Below the pieces are notes generated by a model that had not been told where the DNA came from, did no database searches, and worked only from the letters and a program-made list of their open reading frames with translations. From the NCBI RefSeq assembly GCF_051175385.1, contig NZ_CP195106.1, forward strand, positions 2,294,001 to 2,358,000: a DNA stretch of 64,000 nt, in the 5' to 3' direction. Below are positions 57,943-64,000 of the stretch, piece by piece (the first letter of the stretch is position 1; each line of letters starts with the position of its first letter). A program made the position numbers and the translations under genes. This stretch comes from Tundrisphaera lichenicola. GTDB taxonomy: Bacteria; Planctomycetota; Planctomycetia; Isosphaerales; Isosphaeraceae.

Positions 57943-59154
57943 ATGATCTGTTCGTTCAGAACCTTGATCGGGGCGCTGGTCGCTTCGGCGTTACTGATGG
58001 GGTCTGCACCGGCCGACCAACTCCTGACCTTCAAGGTCGATGGGACGGGCAAGGAGCTGGGCGAGACGCCCCTGATCTTCGAGCTGACAAAGCCGATCGG
58101 AGCGGGTCCAGCTTACGCGATCAAGCCCCTTGACGGAGGCCCCTCTCTACCCGCCACCGTCTTCAAGGATGAGGGCAAGCTCTATCTCGGGACCGTCCTC
58201 GACCGTCTGCCCGCCCGAGGACAGCGAGCCTTCGAGCTGATCGAAGCCCCGGCCGATCGGAGTTCCTCCGGTGTCGCCTTCGAGGAAGGTCAAGGCAAGA
58301 AGATCGGGATCGTCGTGGGCGGCCAACCACTAATGACCTATGTCCCGGACGATGGACCGAAACCCTATTACTTTCCCGTGATCGGGCCGACGGGCAAGCG
58401 CTTGACGCGAGCCTATCCGATGGAGATGGTGGAAGGTGAGAAGCGGGACCATCCCCACCATCGGTCGCTCTGGTTCACCCACGGGAGCGTCAACAAAATC
58501 GACTTCTGGAGCGAATTGCCGAACCACGGGACAATCCGCGAGACTTCGAGATCCATCGTCGGCGGTGCCGCAGTCGGATTGATCCGGACGACCGACGACT
58601 GGATCGGACCTGACGGCAAGAAGGTCTGCGAGGATGAGCGTGTCGTCCGGATCTACAGCACGAAATCGACCCGCGTCATCGACTTCGACGTGACCCTCAA
58701 GGCCACGGTCGGCCCCGTCGTCTTCGGCGATACCAAGGAGGGGAGCTTCGGGGCCCGCGTAGCCACGTCGATGGATGTGACCAGTAATAAAGGGGGCAAG
58801 ATCGTCAACGCCGATGGGATCACCGACAAGGACGCCTGGGGCAAGCCCTCCCCCTGGGTCGACTACACCGGGCCGGTTGACGGCCAGACGGTCGGGATTG
58901 CCATCCTGAATCACCCTGATAGCTTCCGATATCCGACCACATGGCACGTTCGGGATTATGGGCTGTTCGCCGCCAACCCATTCGGATACCACGACTTCGG
59001 CATGAAGAACTCGGGTGAATACACGCTACCCAAGGGACAGTCGATCCGATTCGTGTACCGGATGATCCTGCACGAGGGGGCGACCTCGCTCCCCGCGATG
59101 ACCGCGGCCTTCGAAGGATTCGCGAGCCCGCCCAAGGTGACGATCAGCGAGTGA
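57943..59154 (+). CDS. Exported DUF6807 (PmoA family) protein
   Basis: 403 aa with a signal peptide (MICSFRTLIGALVASALLMGSAPA). The mature part matches the planctomycete PmoA/DUF6807 group: QPLMTYVPDDGPKPYYFPVIGPTG, MEMVEGEKRDHPHHRSLWFTHGSVN, and ...RYPTTWHVRDYGLFAANPFGYHDF. The histidine-rich HPHHRSLWF segment is the hallmark. The name PmoA is a misnomer; these are soluble secreted proteins, likely acting on carbohydrates. Start ATG at 57943 follows GGAGGA. It converges with the cyclo-ligase gene, overlapping its stop by 11 bp. Confidence 0.87.
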   Translation: MICSFRTLIGALVASALLMGSAPADQLLTFKVDGTGKELGETPLIFELTKPIGAGPAYAIKPLDGGPSLPATVFKDEGKLYLGTVLDRLPARGQRAFELIEAPADRSSSGVAFEEGQGKKIGIVVGGQPLMTYVPDDGPKPYYFPVIGPTGKRLTRAYPMEMVEGEKRDHPHHRSLWFTHGSVNKIDFWSELPNHGTIRETSRSIVGGAAVGLIRTTDDWIGPDGKKVCEDERVVRIYSTKSTRVIDFDVTLKATVGPVVFGDTKEGSFGARVATSMDVTSNKGGKIVNADGITDKDAWGKPSPWVDYTGPVDGQTVGIAILNHPDSFRYPTTWHVRDYGLFAANPFGYHDFGMKNSGEYTLPKGQSIRFVYRMILHEGATSLPAMTAAFEGFASPPKVTISE

Positions 59155-59749
59155 GCCGCCCCGGCTCGATGACCCAGATCGAGTCAGGATCGGCGATCCC
59201 ATCGACGGGCTCGTCGTGGGTCTCGATCGGGAGCGGGTCGGACCACTGAGGTCCAAGGATCAACGACCACCGGGGCGCTTCCGTTCGGAGCTTCGGCAGG
59301 AGCCGGTCGTAGTGGCCGGCCCCACGCCCGATCCGATAGCCTCGCCGGTCAAATGCCACTCCGGGGACGAGCACCCAATCGACCACCTCAGGAGCGATCT
59401 CCAGGAGGCCCGGGCGGGGCTCGGGAATATCTCGAACGCCCGGGACAAGGTGCCGTTGCAGGTCTGTTACCTCGAACAGTCGGAGGCGATTCTCCCCTCG
59501 ATCCACTCTGGGGAGGATGAGCCGTTTGCCAAGCTCCAAGGCAACCCGCAGCATGGGCCGGGTATCGAACTCCTCGACGAAAGCCGACGCATAAAGCAAG
59601 ACCGAGCCTGCCGGGGAAAATCCAGGAAGCCGCTCGAATTGGCGAACCAGGGCCGATTCCTGAGCTTGGCGAGTCTCCGGATCCATGGCCTTGATCCGGT
59701 CGATCACGGCTCGACGGATCGCGGATTTTGGAGACGACCTGGCCATCAA
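59144..59749 (-). CDS. 5-formyltetrahydrofolate cyclo-ligase
   Basis: 201 aa. The enzyme (MTHFS, YgfA in E. coli) closes 5-formyl-THF to 5,10-methenyl-THF with ATP. Features: basic helix KSAIRRAVIDRIKAMDPETR, VLLYASAFVEEFDTRPML, GKRLILPRVD, then the conserved DWVLVPGVAFDRRGYRIGRGAGHYDRLLP. In proteobacteria this gene typically lies directly downstream of the 6S RNA gene; here a 6S-like RNA and its terminator lie directly upstream on the same strand, which supports both calls. Confidence 0.95.
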   Translation of the reverse strand: MMARSSPKSAIRRAVIDRIKAMDPETRQAQESALVRQFERLPGFSPAGSVLLYASAFVEEFDTRPMLRVALELGKRLILPRVDRGENRLRLFEVTDLQRHLVPGVRDIPEPRPGLLEIAPEVVDWVLVPGVAFDRRGYRIGRGAGHYDRLLPKLRTEAPRWSLILGPQWSDPLPIETHDEPVDGIADPDSIWVIEPGRLTR

Positions 59750-59777
59750 TTCGTCCCCGGGCCGAAATCCTCAAAAG

Positions 59778-59825
59778 AACAGCCCGCGATCGCCTTCGAG
59801 GGAACGAAGGTGATCGCGGGCTGTT
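59778..59825 (-). terminator. Intrinsic terminator of the 6S-like RNA
   Basis: AACAGCCCGCGATC at 59778-59791 pairs perfectly with GATCGCGGGCTGTT at 59812-59825; inner stem CCTTCG/CGAAGG. On the minus strand the hairpin is followed by CTTTTGA. The two-part stem is about 20 bp. It separates the RNA gene from the cyclo-ligase gene. Confidence 0.75.
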
Positions 59826-60060
59826 GATAAATCTTCCGCCGCAATGCCGTTGGAACGCTTTTGAGAACCCGCAGTTTAAGTGGGCACCTTAGACCTGAAC
59901 GGACAAGCCGAACGGCCGTGAATTGGTTCCCAACGGGTACTCATTGGTTCGCCAAAAGTACGCCCCTATCGAACATGGCAGAAGACCTTGTCCGGGGTAA
60001 ACCAGACGGACTCATGGTAGCCGGGGCCTCGCCGACCATCAAGGCCGAAGCCTACAAATC
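59826..60060 (-). ncRNA. ssrS: Probable 6S RNA (ssrS)
   Basis: About 230 nt without a gene on the minus strand, between the UVR-motif gene and the cyclo-ligase gene, ended by a strong terminator. Reading the minus strand, the 3' part has CTTAAACTGCGGG and then GCATTGCGGCGGAAG, close to the E. coli 6S 3' arm (CTTAAAACTGCG ... GCCTGCGGCGGCA). The neighbour order, 6S then 5-formyltetrahydrofolate cyclo-ligase, is the classic one. 6S RNA mimics an open promoter and sequesters sigma70 RNA polymerase. The terminal closing stem is weak in my hand fold, and both ends are approximate. Confidence 0.6.
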
Positions 60061-60068
60061 AGGCCCGA

Positions 60069-60848
60069 TCAGGTGGGACGAGTCGCCTTCACCTTGGTCG
60101 ATGACGAGTCCCCGCGAAGTCTCGAGATCTGATCGCGAATCCTCGCGGCTTCCTCGTAATCTTCGAGGGAGATCGCCAGTTCGAGTTGCTGGATCAGGCG
60201 GTCGACCGGCCCGACCGGTTTCGCTTGCTCTATCTCACGACGGAGGCGAATCAGCCGTCCGAGTTCCCGGCATTCGATCTGATCCTCGTTCTCGTCATAC
60301 TCGCGGAGAAAGGCGCGGATGCCTTCAATCCCTTCGTCGACGGCCTTGAGGGCCACGGCGTGCTCGCCAAGCTCGATCGCGGCCGCACTAAGTGCCCGAG
60401 CCCTCATCATCGTGACATAGGGCCGGTAGCGGTCGAATTCGACCTTGTCGCGACGATCTGTGGCATGCTTGACGACGAAGGCAAAGAGCCGGAGATTTCG
60501 CGAAGTGTCGCGAGCCACGAGATCGAATCGACCGAGATGAAAAGCGGCGAGGTAGCGGTGGTAGAACTGAACGCCCTCGCGCATCAAGGCTCCGCAATCG
60601 TCGGAATCGAGCCGATAATCCTCGATCGAGCCAACCTCATGGGATTTGGCCTCATGGAAGTCCAGGAGCGAGTCGAAACCGTGCGGGCGGAGCCCGTCGG
60701 GTCGGCCGGACAATTCCATCTGGATCAGGCCGAGGTCGACCCTCATCTGCAGCTTGTCGCGACCGTCATCCCCGGCAACGATCCGGACCTGGAACTGGTC
60801 CGGGTCGTGATCCCAGCCCTGGACGATCGCGGTGATATCCTTGCTCAA
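60069..60848 (-). CDS. UVR-motif (UvrB/UvrC motif) protein
   Basis: 259 aa. The C-terminal ~40 residues are a UVR motif (LIQQLELAISLEDYEEAARI, then RDQISRL), the helical hairpin by which UvrB and UvrC touch and which also occurs in ClpC/McsA-type adaptors. The remainder is helical (MELSGRPDGLRPHGFDSLL, GVQFYHRYLAAFHLGRFDLVARD, FDRYRPYVTMMRARALSAAAIELGEHAVALK) with a TPR-like feel. It is not a nuclease. Similar proteins occur widely in planctomycetes; their role is unknown. It lies directly upstream of the 6S-like RNA on the same strand. Confidence 0.85.
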   Translation of the reverse strand: MSKDITAIVQGWDHDPDQFQVRIVAGDDGRDKLQMRVDLGLIQMELSGRPDGLRPHGFDSLLDFHEAKSHEVGSIEDYRLDSDDCGALMREGVQFYHRYLAAFHLGRFDLVARDTSRNLRLFAFVVKHATDRRDKVEFDRYRPYVTMMRARALSAAAIELGEHAVALKAVDEGIEGIRAFLREYDENEDQIECRELGRLIRLRREIEQAKPVGPVDRLIQQLELAISLEDYEEAARIRDQISRLRGDSSSTKVKATRPT

Positions 60849-61008
60849 GGAGTGTCTCCCTTGCCGTTAAGGTCGTTCACTCGGGCAACCAGGCCTCCCC
60901 GGGAGACCATTCGCGAACCTGATACCCGAAAGCGCGATCCGGTCGCTCGGAATGGCGAAGCCGAACCGACTTTCAAGTTTACGCGACCCGACCGATCCGA
61001 CAATGGGG

Positions 61009-61057
61009 AACGCCGCGAGAGACTGCTCCGGCGATCGGAACAGTCTCTCGCGGCGTT
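61009..61057. terminator. Strong perfect hairpin, likely terminator of the DUF4912 gene
   Basis: AACGCCGCGAGAGACTG (61009-61025) and its exact complement CAGTCTCTCGCGGCGTT (61041-61057), a 17-bp perfect stem with a 15-base loop that holds a small inner pair. It lies 27 bp past the stop of the leftward DUF4912 gene. Neither side has a long T-run, so it may be a Rho-assisted terminator or an RNA stabiliser. Confidence 0.6.
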
Positions 61058-61084
61058 GGACCCGAGTGCGATCGGATCAGCGAG

Positions 61085-62143
61085 TCAAAGCTCGTTGCCG
61101 TCGTGGATCATCGGCTCGAGTTCCTTGGTATTCCGCTCGACGGCCAGGACGATGGTCCTCTCTTCGACACCATCGGGGCTGGCAGCAACCGCAGGAATGA
61201 TCTGCCGGGAATCTGGCAGGCTGAATCTGACGGTAAAAGTGCCATCGGGCCGAAGCTGGACCGGCTCCCCCTGGAGGGTGACCTTGGCATTGGGCTCGGT
61301 AGCGCCGTAAACGATCAGCTCGGCATCGATTTCGAAGTGGAAACCATTGGACAGCCCGTGAAGGGCACCGGTTCCCAGGCTCTGGAGCGATAGCCCATGC
61401 ATCGGCCGACGGAGCCGCTCCTCGAACAACTCGCGGAGATCCTGCGAGCTGGCCGCCCCGTTCGCCCCACCCGAGCGATGATAGATCTTCTGGAACTGGT
61501 CCTGGACGCTCGCCCAGTTCTCATCCATCACGTCGGACACCCCGGCCTTGGGAGTGCTCACGACGTTGGATCGGGCCAGGACGAAGAACTTTCCCCGACG
61601 GGCCAGGTAGCCAATATCAATCCGGTAGGATCGGGGGGGATTGACGACGTCGATATACCAATTATTGACGCCACCGTGGATCTCGATGTCCCGGATGTGT
61701 CGCTCGGAAGCGGACGTCGTGTCTTCGCTCGTGACGTCGACGAGTCGGAGGACGGGGCGGGCCGTATGCCAGTCCTGTCCCAGGGCAGCCTGGGCCCTCG
61801 CCAGGGTCGAACGACTCAGCTCCCAGTAGGCATGGAGCCAGTAAGGGTCGCGGACCATGGCGATGATCCGGTCCTTGACGCAGGCGTGTTCGAGAGGCCG
61901 AGGAGGGCTGACCGGGAGGATTCGTGCCGTGGTTGGAGCGGGGGTTGGCCGTTTGGCGGAGAGGTTCTGGGGGAGTTTCTCGGGCGAGAGTTTCGCGGGA
62001 TCCTTTTTGAGCGTCGTCGCCGGAGGCGTCAATGCCCGGATCAGTTGATCCTTACGCATCGCATGCCAGCCGACGATGCCTTGCTCTTTGGCCATCCGCG
62101 CCAGTACTTTTTTATTGCAGTCCTTGAGAGAATCGACGGTCAT
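61085..62143 (-). CDS. DUF4912 protein with N-terminal Rho-N/SAP-like helix pair
   Basis: 352 aa from the ATG at 62143; upstream codons in the same frame are not conserved-looking. An N-terminal helix-turn-helix of the Rho-N/SAP type (LKDCNKKVLARMAKEQGIVG, MRKDQLIRAL) is followed by a proline/lysine linker and DUF4912 (DRIIAMVRDPYWLHAYWELS, RPVLRLVDVT, NNWYIDVVNPPRSYRIDIGYL, FFVLARSNVVSTP). The C-terminal third has another beta-sandwich (FEIDAELIVYGATEPNAKVTLQGEPVQLRPDGTF). DUF4912 proteins are linked to cell envelope or glycan storage in several phyla, but the role is unknown. It is monocistronic. Confidence 0.88.
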   Translation of the reverse strand: MTVDSLKDCNKKVLARMAKEQGIVGWHAMRKDQLIRALTPPATTLKKDPAKLSPEKLPQNLSAKRPTPAPTTARILPVSPPRPLEHACVKDRIIAMVRDPYWLHAYWELSRSTLARAQAALGQDWHTARPVLRLVDVTSEDTTSASERHIRDIEIHGGVNNWYIDVVNPPRSYRIDIGYLARRGKFFVLARSNVVSTPKAGVSDVMDENWASVQDQFQKIYHRSGGANGAASSQDLRELFEERLRRPMHGLSLQSLGTGALHGLSNGFHFEIDAELIVYGATEPNAKVTLQGEPVQLRPDGTFTVRFSLPDSRQIIPAVAASPDGVEERTIVLAVERNTKELEPMIHDGNEL

Positions 62144-62640
62144 ACGGGGCCACTCCGTCTCCACCCGATTCATGTTAATTCGATGAAAGGATGGGACAAG
62201 GAACGCGAGGTTCATCCGTGAGTGGGCCGATCCGAGCAACTCCCTGTCGCCCGGACTGAAATCACACTTTCGGACCGGCTCTCAAACCTGCGAGACGACG
62301 CGTAGACCGGCAAACAAGAAGGGCGGCCATCCCGACCGAAGATCGGTCAAGAGCCGCCCGCTGGAAGATCGAATGAAGTCCAAGTTTGCGACGTCATGCC
62401 TGGTCCCCACACTGGCTTAACCGGCTCGTCATCGACGTGGAACATTGCTGCTTAGTTCATAACAAACTCGTCGATCTTCGTCAACAAAAATGTACAGATT
62501 GTGTCCGTTTGCGGACACCCAATGCCTGACACTACGTCCACTTGCCGTTGGACCGATCGACTCAATGCTCCTTCCACAACCGAGGTTAACGCGACTGCTT
62601 CCGACTTCGTGAAATTTTTCTCGAATAGCCGCCTGGGGTG
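62144..62640. other. Intergenic stretch with an interrupted inverted repeat
   Basis: Between the DUF4912 gene and the atp operon promoter. Positions 62321-62359 hold GGGCGGC and GCCGCCC enclosing a second stem GACCGA/TCGGTC, a probable RNA hairpin. A minus-strand frame of 98 codons (62429-62725) has no recognisable product. The region 62440-62520 is AT-rich. Confidence 0.4.
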
Positions 62641-62668
62641 TTGACTTGCCTTGAGGCCCGTGTAGACT
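62641..62668 (+). promoter_or_regulatory. Sigma70-type promoter of the ATP synthase operon
   Basis: TTGACT at 62641-62646, a 16-base spacer, TAGACT at 62663-62668. It lies 113 bp ahead of the first likely start (62782), so the transcript would have a leader of about 105 bases. Confidence 0.55.
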
Positions 62669-62781
62669 GTGTCTCTCGAACGCAGAATCGAAGTGTCGTG
62701 CGATGCGGTTCGCGTGCCAAGTCAAAATCGAATTCCGATCGATCCGGTCCTCACACCGGATACGACGGATGGGAGTTACTT

Positions 62782-63009
62782 GTGCCCGAAGTCACTCCTC
62801 GCTCGCCAATGTCGGTGGGCTTCGAGTGGGCGTCCCGAATCAGCACACTCGGTCTGATGTTCTGCATACCGGCCCTCGTCGGTCATTACGCGGACGCACG
62901 GTTGGGCTCGAAGCCCGTTGGCCTGCTTCTCGGAATGGTGCTGGGCTTTATTTTAGGCCTCACAAAATTGCTCAAAATCGCCCAAGAAGCATCTCTCCCC
63001 CGGAAATAA
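62782..63009 (+). CDS. ATP synthase accessory protein, AtpZ/AtpI-like
   Basis: 75 aa from a GTG at 62782; the ATG at 62809 would give 66 aa. Two membrane helices, RISTLGLMFCIPALVGHYA and VGLLLGMVLGFILGLTKLL, with the ALVGHYADARLGSKP turn typical of AtpZ-like proteins (GYWLDxxLGT in relatives), which help assemble the F0 ring or take up Mg2+. It sits 80 bp ahead of atpB, the normal place for this gene. It has a basic C-terminus (SLPRK). Confidence 0.8.
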   Translation: MPEVTPRSPMSVGFEWASRISTLGLMFCIPALVGHYADARLGSKPVGLLLGMVLGFILGLTKLLKIAQEASLPRK

Positions 63010-63089
63010 GCAAGCCAAGATTCGATCTCCATTAAGTTCTGTCGGGATTCGGTCGGAAATTCGCGGGCATCCCCTGGAATCGCGTTCCC

Positions 63090-63905
63090 ATGGCTTCTGA
63101 ACACCAACACAGTCCGCTCGATCACGTGGTGGACAACACATTCCTCGAGTTCCCCTGGGGAAATGTTCATCTCCCCAAGATCTCCCTGGGTGTGTTCGAG
63201 TTCCAGTTCACCCGGTTCATGGTGATGGAGCTGGTGGCGGCGATCCTGATCGCCGCCATCATCATCCCGCTGGCACGCCACGTCGCCCGTTACCCGATCA
63301 CTCGGGGGGGGCTCCTGAACGCGTTCGAGGCGATGGTCCTGTTCATTCGCGATGGTGTGGCTCGGCCGACGATCGGCGGTCACGGGGCCGACGCATTCCT
63401 CCCGTACCTCTGGACGGTTTTCTTTTTCGTCCTTTTCAACAACCTCCTGGGGATGTTCCCCGGCGGGGCCTCCCCGACCGGCAATATCAACGTGACGATC
63501 GTCCTGGCTTTAATGACATTCATCGCGGTCCTGATCGCGGGAATCAAGGCGATGGGGCCGGTCGGTTTCTGGATCGGCATCGTCCCGCCGCTCGACGTCC
63601 CCAAGATTATCAAGCCGCCACTCTGGGCGCTCCTCTTTGTGATCGAGGTGGCCGGGCTCCTGATCCGTCACTTCGTGCTGGCCGTCCGCCTTTTCGCGAA
63701 CATGCTCGCCGGCCACATCGTCCTGGCGGTCATCCTCGGATTCATCCTGGCGGTGACCGGTGCGATGCAATATGTTGTCACTCCCGCGAGCATTGCCGGG
63801 GTGGTTGCGTTGAGCCTGCTCGAATTGTTCGTCGCGTTCTTGCAAGCGTACATTTTCACGTTCCTGTCCGCGCTGTTCATCGGCTCGGCCGCCCACCCGC
63901 ATTAA
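63090..63905 (+). CDS. atpB: F0F1 ATP synthase subunit A
   Basis: 271 aa. Subunit a forms the proton half-channels of F0 next to the c ring. The sequence has five to six membrane helices: FMVMELVAAILIAAIIIPLA, FLPYLWTVFFFVLFNNLLGM, VTIVLALMTFIAVLIAGI, PLWALLFVIEVAGLLIRHFVLAVRLFANMLAGH, with the essential arginine in RLFANM and the conserved GxxVPxxx-like PPLDVPKIIKPPLW. The end is VAFLQAYIFTFLSALFIGSAAHPH, as in other AtpB. No other F1F0 subunit fits before the right edge; atpE should lie beyond it. Confidence 0.96.
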   Translation: MASEHQHSPLDHVVDNTFLEFPWGNVHLPKISLGVFEFQFTRFMVMELVAAILIAAIIIPLARHVARYPITRGGLLNAFEAMVLFIRDGVARPTIGGHGADAFLPYLWTVFFFVLFNNLLGMFPGGASPTGNINVTIVLALMTFIAVLIAGIKAMGPVGFWIGIVPPLDVPKIIKPPLWALLFVIEVAGLLIRHFVLAVRLFANMLAGHIVLAVILGFILAVTGAMQYVVTPASIAGVVALSLLELFVAFLQAYIFTFLSALFIGSAAHPH

Positions 63906-64000
63906 TCCCTCAAGCGGTCGGTTCCCACCTCCGGGAAGGGTCGATCGCCGCCAGGTCGGGTGGCATTCTTCGATGCGAGGCGTCGGCTCCGGGCCGTCGT
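63906..64000 (+). other. Right edge, no gene seen
   Basis: The last 95 bases after atpB. No start codon with a convincing frame or hairpin was found. In most genomes atpE (c subunit) would begin within the next few hundred bases. Confidence 0.4.

Noticed and set aside
62429..62725. 98-codon minus-strand frame upstream of the atp operon
   Set aside because: Overlaps the likely atp promoter and has no recognisable product.

Overview
This window looks like chromosomal DNA from a high-GC Planctomycetota bacterium, most likely of the Isosphaeraceae group. The call rests on gene content read from the translations. There are PmoA/DUF6807-type and HEAT-repeat secreted proteins, Tat-exported Gfo/Idh/MocA oxidoreductases, a large Ser/Thr kinase with a beta-helix ectodomain, a Uma2 nuclease, a DUF3592 protein, a cytochrome c/beta-propeller fusion, and an LpxA that implies a lipid A outer membrane. 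Genes are densely packed with many 1-8 bp overlaps. No phage, insertion sequence or CRISPR array was seen.

Layout. 1-14.5 kb: the 3' end of rho, a Uma2 gene, ribH, pcm and recJ, a CorA-type transporter fused in frame to a lipoprotein module, a GXGXG glutamate-synthase-like protein, a HEAT-repeat exported protein, a diheme cytochrome/propeller protein, a diguanylate cyclase, and an epimerase/SppA pair. 14.9-30.8 kb: one long co-directional cluster centred on two giant type I synthases. Protein 1 is KS-AT-ACP-KR. Protein 2 is KS-like(Cys to Ser)-AT-DH-phosphopantetheinyl transferase. They are followed by a discrete ACP, an alpha/beta hydrolase, a short-chain dehydrogenase, two tandem zinc-ribbon methyltransferases and an FtsX/LolD-type ABC transporter. 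This is a self-sufficient pathway for making, modifying and exporting an unknown polyketide or lipid, and it is the strongest candidate for an under-described system here.

31-47 kb: small exported proteins, lpxA, two Gfo/Idh/MocA oxidoreductases, a DUF3592 protein, a 1692-aa DUF4132 protein with a small partner, TspO, a DUF3050 protein, a mini alpha/beta hydrolase, a response regulator, an acidic-tailed protein and tRNA-Ile(GAT) with a good promoter. 47-57 kb: the Ser/Thr kinase, a decayed nucleoside deaminase fragment, tRNA-Ala(GGC) with promoter and terminator, and a three-gene operon in which a heavy-metal P-type ATPase is fused to an HflK-like SPFH domain and followed by two more SPFH proteins.

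57-64 kb: trmB, a DUF6807 protein, 5-formyltetrahydrofolate cyclo-ligase next to a probable 6S RNA, a UVR-motif protein, a DUF4912 protein, and the start of the ATP synthase operon (atpZ/I-like gene, atpB) behind a recognisable promoter.

Family and domain assignments come from reading motifs; no database search was possible. Start codons were moved from the longest open frame to an internal ATG or GTG where a signal peptide, gene overlap, ribosome binding site or family length argued for it.
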